Part shown: positions 1 through 8,600 of the stretch, piece after piece
Position numbering within the stretch: the first letter of the stretch is position 1
How the letters are laid out: each line of letters opens with the position of its first letter
Origin: Apostichopus parvimensis
Lineage: Eukaryota; Echinodermata; Holothuroidea; Aspidochirotida; Stichopodidae
Assembly: GCA_000934455.1 (NCBI GenBank)
Contig: KN882261.1
Location: forward strand, 155,141 to 188,177
Length of the DNA stretch: 33,037 nt
Direction of reading: 5' to 3'
Notes under the pieces: generated by a model
What the model saw: only the letters and a program-made list of their open reading frames with translations
What the model was told of the DNA's origin: nothing
Databases searched by the model: none
Position numbers and translations under genes: made by a program

Positions 1-130
1 TTTTTTTCTCATTTGGAAATGAAAAAGGGATTTTCTGACTTGCGGAGCGGGGGGCGGAATGATACTTCCGCCCCACCATATTTTTCACTGGGGGGGGTGG
101 CACCCCCCAGCCCCCCCGGTTCCTACGCCC
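1..130. repeat. G/C-tract-rich, hairpin-forming sequence, possible edge of a mobile element
   Basis: This stretch has runs of G and C and two short self-complementary segments: GCGGAA with TTCCGC around position 60, and GGGGGG with CCCCCC between 90 and 117. Homopolymer-rich foldback sequence of the same style recurs at 6840-6990 and 32455-32780, inside elements that have target-site duplications. That makes a truncated MITE possible here. The left end lies outside the window, so no termini can be checked. I see no credible coding sequence in it. Confidence 0.3.
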
Positions 131-740
131 TTGCTTTCTCAGGCAAACCGTTCCACTCATTCACAACCCTATTAGAAAAAAATTATGCCGAATATTTATC
201 CTACTTTGTGACTTTTGGAGTTTAAGACAATGACCTCTGGTACAACTACTATTAGCAAACATGAAAAAGTCAGTGCAGGATACATTGTCAAAACCATACA
301 CTTTCCTGAAAACCTGGATCAAGTCACCACGTAACCTTCTAAGCTCCAGTGTGGTGACTGAGATTCAACACTTGTGACCGCCTATAATAATAAACACCCT
401 TTAAAGGGTGTGAAGACTAGCGCAAAAAGAAACGTCTAATGCCGGTAATCTGACCTAGTTTCGAATGAGGTGTAACAGAAGTGTTAGACACCACCATCGA
501 TCCCAGAAAATACACACACAGCATGCTACCGTCGGTACATACAGTAATTAGACACTATTGTACAGTCAGTAGGTCTACATACAGCTGCAGTCAATACCCA
601 CAGCACAGTGTATTCAAAGGATACAGCGATGGACATCTCAGGTCCAGCTAAAGATAACAAGGTATCACGTTTCATTACTGTCTGCATTTTGTAGCAACAC
701 GAACAAAACGTCACTTGCAAGCAACAGAAAGTTTACTTTT

Positions 741-1550
741 TCAGATGGCCGCATGTGGTTTGGGGCGAGTCTTCAATGCCTTTAAAGAAGTAATAATCCT
801 AGTAGCCCTCCTCTGGACCTTTTCGAGTACTTCCTCACCCTTAGCAAAATATGGGTTCCAAGCCTGCACAGCATATTCCAGATCAGGCCTAACCAACTGC
901 ATATAAAGCCTTACAACTATGTTATCTTTCTGAAAACTGAAGTTCCTCTTGATCATACCTAAAACCATATTACCTCTTTTAGCAGCTTCGAGAAGATGTT
1001 GAGAAGGTTGCAGAGATGAGTCAATGTAGATACTTAGGTCTCTTTCAACAAAGACCTGTATGTAATTCCTCACCATTAAAATTGTAGGTATAGTTTTGGT
1101 TACTGTACTACCAATATGCATCACCTTGCATTTATCAATATTAAAAAGCATTTGCCATCCATGAGACCAGGAAAAAATCTAATCCAAATCGGTTTGAAAT
1201 TTCTCAAAATCGCTTTTGGAAGTGACCTCAGAATACAGTTGGCGTCATCAGCAAACTTCTTGGCACAAAATATCACTGTCAATGTCATTTATGTAGGCAA
1301 CAAACAACAAGGGACCCAAACAGACCCTTGTGGAACCCCACTAGTAACGTCCTGCCAAGAAGAAGCACAGCCTTTAATTACCACCCGCTGTTTCCTATTA
1401 CCAAGTCAATTCTCGATCCAAGACAGTAAATTTCCATTGACACCCATACTCCGCAGCCTAAGTAAAAGAAGCTGGTTGGGAACTTTATCAAAGGCCTTCT
1501 GGAAAACCAGGAACACAACATCTACAGACTTCTGCCTATTTAGTGCATGA
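741..1550 (-). pseudogene. Decayed LINE reverse-transcriptase fragment (CR1-like)
   Basis: Read on the minus strand from 1550 down, this shows the order of non-LTR reverse-transcriptase motifs. FQKAFDKVP is near 1490, WIENWL and RKQRVV follow, then SGVPQGS near 1340, YINDI near 1290, FADDA near 1245, FNIDKCKVMHIG near 1130, and the C-terminal LVRPDLEYAVQAW and VQRRATRII segment near 800-880. The copy is dead. The frame shifts just after the GVPQGS motif and again before FADD, a stop lies before FNIDK, and the first catalytic aspartate (usually in a DFQKAFD context) is valine. Upstream endonuclease and ORF1 regions are absent. It resembles CR1-type elements, but the clade is uncertain. It sits inside the TTAA-flanked element. 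Confidence 0.85.
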
Positions 1551-2072
1551 GCTTGTTATGTACAGTTGAATTGTTGGATTGGTTGTTTAATCATACAAAG
1601 CCAACTTCAATTAGAATGCCAAAAGTCATGGTATGCTGGGGAACTTTTTGACTTGTTTGTGGTTACAGCAGGACTGCAGTCAAGTTCTGCAGCCTATCCG
1701 GTTATTCCGAGTTCATACGCAGGGAAGTAACTGAACGGCTGAGTGTGTGTCATCAATGTGTGTATGTGCGTGATCAATTAGCATGTACACATTTTTTATT
1801 TCAATGATAATTGTAACCTTTGTAAATTGTAGTCATGCAGGCGGATGTGGCTGTGCGTTCGTGTGTGACGCCTTGCTTGTATACACGATATCTCAAGAAG
1901 GGAAGCTTGGAACAATCTAATATTACGTCTGTAGGAGTACCACATTGAGTAGGAGAAGCCTATTGTTTTAGAGGTCAAAGGTCATTTGGTGTCACTGGGG
2001 GTCAAATTGTGATAACCTTGTAAGCACAATATCTCAAAAAAGGAAGTTTGGACCAATCTGCGTGCCACGCTC
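1551..2072. repeat. Inner spacer of the TTAA element with two ~141-bp related units
   Basis: This stretch lies between the LINE remnant and the right inverted arm. Two related segments, starting near 1880 and 2021, share an ATATCTCAA core followed by a GGAAG-TTGGA-CAATCT pattern about 141 bases apart. That suggests a degenerate tandem duplication. No coding potential is seen. Confidence 0.45.
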
Positions 2073-2488
2073 TGAAAGAGTTAACTTTCCTTTGCTTACA
2101 AATGACGTTTTTTTCTTGTCGATACAAAAAGGAAGACAGTAATGAAACGTGATACCTTGTTATCTTTTATCTAGACATGAGATGTCCACGCTGCTATGTA
2201 CACTGTGTTGTGGGTATTGACCGTAGCTGTATGTATTGAATGTACACTAGTGTCTAATTACCGACAGTAGCAAGCTGTGTGTGTATTTTCTGGGATCAAT
2301 GGTGGTGTCTAACACTTCTGTTACACCTCATTCGAAACTAGGTCAGATTACCGGCATGAGGTGTTTCTTTGTGCGCAAGTCTTCACACCCTTTAATATGA
2401 CCTCTAAGAATGGTAACTATCCTTGGCAAATTTCTTTCTCCTGTGTCTGACCAAATCAGCTCAATACATTTTTTCTCTTGTTTTCCAG

Positions 2489-2631
2489 ACTCATTCGAGA
2501 ACGGGAGAAGAACAACCAGCTATGGGCAATAGAGACCGAACCAAACCTGATATGGGAGTCACATGAATTGTTGGCTGAATTTGTTGGAGCCAAGGTGGAA
2601 AATATTGCCATAATTGATAATACAAGCACAG
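2489..2631 (+). CDS. PLP enzyme, first visible coding exon
   Basis: The acceptor is TTTTCCAG ending at 2488 and the donor is GTATAT at 2632. The exon enters on the third base of a codon and leaves after the first base of one. It encodes the helix leading to the VGAKVENIAIIDNTSTG stretch, which is the cofactor-loop region of the family. The preceding exon must end with two bases of a split codon. No matching exon was found at 1-2488. Confidence 0.88.
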
Positions 2632-5600
2632 GTATATGTGATGATATTGTGATGATCTTAAGTACCTAAGCAGCTTTTTGTATTGATTGTGAGTTTTTTA
2701 TGCTAAGTCCTAATATATATTCAATGTTACTTTCAATAATGAAGAAAAAACTAGAAAAATAAAACACTCTTCTCATTAGTCAGTTTTTATCCATGAAATT
2801 TGAATTTCAGGCTGATTAATCTGTCTGAACATTAGTAGAATCATGAACAAATAGCTAATTGCCTAATTAATGACCATGCAGTCAATTAGGAATAGAATGG
2901 GAGTGACCTTGTTTGACCCCCAGGAGGGGGTCCTTCAGGTAACTAAAATAAAAAAAGGAAAAATAAACGAAAGGGGAGCAACATTTCATGTTTTAAAATA
3001 AAATCCAGCGTGGTGAGTGCAAGTAATTGGTTGAGGTCAACAGGTGTCAAAGTCTGAAAAACTTTTAAGCATGAGAACTTCAAAATTAAAGCTACAATTG
3101 ACCTGAGAATTCTCCAATACTATGATTTTCTTTTGGTGAACATAGTTGGGTCAAAAATCAGTTCAGTTTAGTTTTGTGAAGGGGCTCTATAAGGGGCTTC
3201 AACAAAACATACAGTCATCCAGGAAGGGAATTCTGCTTCTAATTAAATAGTCTTGCTTAAACCAGGGAGTTGTTATGGAACAACTCCCTGCTTAAACACA
3301 CCCAGGCAGGCCCTTATCTGTTTTCACCCTCTGATATATTGCCATCCAGGAAATGAAATGTGCTTCAAATTATTGATATTCTTGTGTTGGAAGCTTTAAA
3401 CTGACTCAAGTGCCGTTTGTTAGTTTTCACACCCTGAGCTTCAAGGGATCAACAGGTTATTTTCAATGGTCTTGAAATTGGCCATTGTCTCTTTGTTTAT
3501 ATACTAGATGCCATTTGCTTTGGCAGTCAGTTGTGCAAATATTTCTCATTATTAATAATGTCATGTAGCGCCCTCATTCATCAGTAACAATTATTAAAGG
3601 GATGGTTGCAAGGTGGCAGGGCTTATTTGCTGGCTCACAATTTGGTAAAAGAAAATGTCCATTATTCATACATCTATGTGTCAATATTTCACACACACAG
3701 ACTGTCGTTTTAGGATACATAATGAAACGTTTTGGAATAAATACGCTATACTGTTGTAAAACACCTACCAGTGAAATATGGTTGATGCCACTCAAGGGAG
3801 TGTTACAAATTAGCTAGAAATCTCTGATCTTTTCTGGCTCTCACTTAAGTTTTGGACAAATTTAACTCCCTGCTCTACATTAGTCAGATAGTCAATTTGA
3901 ATTTTGTGAAAATTTAATGGCAAGGAATCACAAAGCCAACTGTGTTTCAAAGAAAGATGCTTTACAAAATATGGGGAAAAGGCAGTGAGAAAAGTTGATA
4001 CATTGCAGTATGTTTAATCTGTTGGCATAGTGATTGGGTCACTAATGATTTTTTCCTTTCTAAGAAAGTTGTCTAACTTTATTCAAAGAAGGCTAGACTG
4101 AGGAGTAATATAAGGAAGTGTTGTACTAGACCACTGTTTGATATTTGTTTTCCTACATCATCTGTTTCAACCATCTACATCTTGTTTCAACCATCTGTTG
4201 TGACTGCCATATGTTACTTGAACCAAACAGTAAACCACACTGTATGTTCATGTACTTATGTAGCGAAAGACGAATACATTTGAAATGCAGGCTGTGCAGC
4301 ATTGTCTCCTTTCTTACAACCTTGATTCGATGTTTTCCATTTTGTAGGAACGAATGTTGCTCTCAAAACCCAGAAATACTCACCGGGAGATAAGATTTTA
4401 CTGTGTAGTTTTGCGTATCCAGCGGTGATCAAACAAGCAGAGGCTGTGGTACAAGGTAATCCAGGTAAGTACTTCATGATTGGCCAGTGTATTTACATTA
4501 TAAGTGTATTGAGTAAGGAGGTGTTGAAACATACTCTTTGCTGAAATGAATTTTTTTTTGAGAATTTTATTTGTTTAGTTTAACCATTGAAATATATATT
4601 TGGTGTTTTTCTCATGTGAATTCCAAAGCTTGTGGTGTTTGCTAATCAAGTATTCAACTTGTTACTCGAGACAGAGTCAAAGAATGCACTGTTACAATGT
4701 ATTTACTGCGTTCAACCATATCGATATTTCCTGTTACTAAAGAGGACACAAACCCAATGTCACCTACAAAAGCAGGGTACAATTTGGTGTGTTCGAATAG
4801 AGGCTATCCGACCAATATAAAGACATAGTACAAGAAATTCAACAACACATTCAAGTATAAGCTTGATAATAAATTTAATTCTTCAAAGTTACATCTTCCT
4901 TTAATTAATAATTGGGTATAATGCTAAATTATCAATACCTTTGATTCAAATATTTCCCAGGTAAAAGCATAGAGTTCAGGTACTACGCAACCTTGAAACC
5001 ATTTGCACGACATTAACAAATGTTGGGTGTTTCTGTATAGATTGTGTTTTACACTGTAACGCTTACTCAATACCCCAGCGGTTTGCTTACCCTAGAAAAG
5101 CTAAGTAATACCTATAGGTTTTACAACATAATATTAGGAGTGGTTTCTTGTGAACACGATATTAAGAGTTCAAAGTTCAACGACGTTCCATTGTCCAACG
5201 CTTCTCAGTAATTTTTTTATGTTCTCGTAGCCATATAGATGTTTGCACCAGTCAGTTAAGGTCGATAAGGCTGAAAGTAACGAGTGGGATCCAAATTAAT
5301 CCCAAACGGAAGTGGCACTGCTGTATTAAACAAGAAAGCAAAGCCAAAACTTTTGAATTCCAATTCACAATGCAATATTAAGTGCTTTCCTTTCAACCTA
5401 GTGTTTATGATTTTCCTACTTCCACGTTTCCAAAATAATAGCATAAAATTAATGAAATGTGGAAGATATTTGCCGCCAATAAATTCAACTTAAAAAGATT
5501 TTGAAAAATTCCTATTTCAACATTTCTAAAATAATAACTTCGGGCCGCTAGTGGATGAATAATTTACCACAAATTACCCATCACTTTAGTCGTTCCAGTT

Positions 5601-8600
5601 AATTTTACATTTCGTTAAACTCATTTCAAACATAAACATAACTTTACTTCCTTACGCTTGCGAAACAGTTTTACTGCCACTTGTCGTACAGCTTCGAAGA
5701 ATGGGTGTGGCATAGTAAAATTATATCTTTTAATTGCAATAATTCACTAATATAACACAATTGATCACCTTTTAATGCATGTTATATTCTCACTACCAAA
5801 ATAAGAAAACTGCACCTTAATTGTGATCTTCAAAGTCCTGGCTTAATTTGTATCCCTTTAACATTGTTTAAACACCATAGAACAGCAAAACATATCAACA
5901 AAAAAGGGTTAACGGAAAAAAAAGGTTAAATGTAAAAGTTCTACTTACAATGATATCATATTGTCGTCCCTAGGCAAGCCCTGTTGTACAGCTGCAGTGA
6001 TATATGTCACTTTCAAATACTGCCATGAAACAGCTGCCCTCATCAGACTCAATCAGATTCTGGTACCCAGGCGACCCTTCTCAACACTCTTCCTGCCAAC
6101 AATGAATTCCAAATTCACACTATTATGGCCCTAGGCTAATATGGGCTTTTCAAAAATGAACTATATCCCATGCCATGTGTTGAAACGGGAAAATAATCGA
6201 GCGCCTTACCAAGAGAGACACATAAAATCATATGACTCCTTACAGCATGATGTTTCAGCTAAGAGTGAGGTGTTTGCTCCAAACTAGCCTACATGAATTG
6301 GCTAATCCATTGTGCAGAAAATACTTCGCATCTATTAGCGCAGATTGTAAAGAAATTATTTCGCATCTATTAGCACAGATGGTAAGATCACCTGGACATT
6401 GAGCAATTCTATAGCATTCTCAATCTACCCATACACCTGTCTATATAATGCTGGCAAATTCCTACTACATAGCCACCATCACTGTACTAGATCTGAATAG
6501 TTCCCTGGATTAAAAGTTTGAGTACACAAAGGCCTGATTACTCACACAAAAGATGGCCTAGCTTACTATCACCATAGTAAAATACAATGGCATATCAACT
6601 CTTTATGTGACACCCAATTATAGTCTTTACTTTACAAGACCGAGATCTTGGTGGAAAAGAGATACCCTTGCAGTTATTTCTTGTGTTGATATGGTGACAT
6701 CACTATGTTCCGATGTCTCTATGTTCCGACGTCTCTTTGTTCCGACAAAAAGAAAAATTCGGAGCAATTTTTTTTTATCCCAAATTTGGAAATTTTTTTT
6801 TTGGAACTCAATTTTTTTGGCTACAACATTATTGCGAACCAAATTTTTTGAGACTCAAATCCCCCCTCCCCCCCCCAAATTTTTTTTCGGGTAACAAGCA
6901 ATTTTTGGTCACAAGCACTGTTTGGGTCACAACAAATTTTAGGTCCAATTTTTTTATTGTAGAGGGGGGGGGGGCGATTTTGTCCCAAAAAATTTTGGTC
7001 ACAAAAATATTGGGGTATGAAAACTTGTTTTCTTGGTACAAACGTTATTTTGGATAAAAAAAATTGTTCCGAATTATTTCTTTTTGTCGGAACATAGAGA
7101 CGTCGGAACATAGAGATGTAACCGTTGATATGTCCAGCTTACATTCCAGGTCATTAAGTCTTGCTCTGGTGTCTTCAATCCATTTTACAAATCTTCCTAA
7201 GTCTTTTTCTTCTTTTTTTCATCCAAAGCCCTATCAATGTATTTCTTGCAACATTACGTGAAGTTTAGGGTTTCAAATATACTTTTTCGATTACCTCAGC
7301 GACAAGATCCGCATTCTCCTTTATCTGGGTGGACATGCAAGATGCCATTGTGGGTGGCCAACAGAGTATTTAATCCAGGCTGTACTAGGCTGAAGTATGA
7401 CTTGCACATGATGAAGTGTGTAGGCTGTTTGTGCTGTACATAGGATACAGGATATAGGCCTGAGTTTCACAAAGAATAATTTTTGAACTTAGGTGTAAAT
7501 TCCACTGCTTTTCTTCATTACAATTGTGTGAATTGCGGTAACATAGTACAGAACTTCTGCACGGGCTAAGATCACACTTGTCTTCCAAAGGCTTTCAGAG
7601 GAAGATAAATGCTTACAGTGTGCAGAGATCGCCTGCGTCGCTAGCAGTCTTGTATTAATTAAGTGTTAAAAATGATATTATCATTAGTGAGCTTCAATAT
7701 TGTAGATTCAACATTTGTAAAAGTTATCTCCATTACAGATAATAAACAGTGTAATCAAATATAGTATAGGTGAGAATTAGTTGAGACGAACACTAGTAGT
7801 TGTTACTCAGAGTTTCATGCGTTTGAGCATTCTCTTAGCTATGGGAAGAAGATATTTATGACACTTACCTGTATCACAAATATCCATATATGATTGTTTG
7901 GTTTATATCTTCTTTAATGTTTCTAACTTTTCTTAAAATTTTTAGAATTTTACTTTCCTATCGATAAATTTGCAGGTGTGGAACTAGTCCTATTTGATAT
8001 TCCATTCCCGATAAAAGGTGATGACGACATCATAAATGCCTACAGTAAGGCACTGGAGGAACATCCAGGCATCAAGATAACCGTCATAGATCACATATCC
8101 AGTGATACAGCGATACTTTTCCCTGTTAAAGCACTGGTCGATCTGTGTCACAAACATGACGTCCTCGCAGTTATAGATGGCGCCCACACACCTGGACAAA
8201 TCAAGCTAACTCTTGAAGATTACGGGGCAGATTATTATGTCGGTGAGTTCTAGAGGTCTATAAGCCCCACAAACCCTACCCACACCCCCACCCACCATCA
8301 GGCCCACCCACCCTCCCTTACCATCAAACCCCAATCACCCTCAAGATAAAATTCTTTTGATAAATAATCAAGAACCACTTTGCAACATATTAGTTGCAGA
8401 CTATAGACTGTATGAAGTAAATATTTTAAAGCCTAATTCAGCATTCTCGAAGGTCTAACGAATCTCTTGTTGTTACTTATAATCATGACCATCATCAGAG
8501 ATCATGCGAATGAAAAATTAAAACAAAGCCGTTCCTGTTTGTGTACAAAAATAGACTAAATCAAAACTACACTGTATGAAATGTTGCCCCGAATGAGGGC

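Larger units (their letters stand above)
405..2391. mobile_element. Element with long inverted arms and TTAA target sites (Kolobok/T2-like, non-autonomous)
   Basis: The left arm (about 405-743) is closely matched by the reverse complement of the right arm (about 2073-2391), with scattered mismatches and indels. The outer ends read AGGGTGTGAAGACT on both sides. Each is bordered by TTAA, at 401-404 and 2392-2395, as expected for a TTAA target-site duplication. TTAA targets are known for piggyBac and Kolobok transposons, and the T2 group of MITEs starts TTAAAGG, so Kolobok-like is the better guess. No transposase frame is visible between the arms. The centre instead holds a reverse-transcriptase remnant and two copies of a ~141-bp segment containing an ATATCTCAA motif (near 1890 and 2031). 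It lies upstream of the first visible PLP-enzyme exon, probably in an intron. Confidence 0.8.

Noticed and set aside
1116..1550. 144-codon plus-strand open frame
   Set aside because: The minus strand carries reverse-transcriptase motifs across the same bases. The plus frame is its antisense.
3595..3606. TTAAAGGGATGG as the terminus of a T2-type MITE
   Set aside because: Similarity with the second copy at 30 kb continues about 40 bases beyond this motif, so it is internal to that repeat.
6607..7111. Cluster of overlapping open frames on both strands
   Set aside because: They arise from the near-palindromic, homopolymer-rich MITE and have low-complexity translations.
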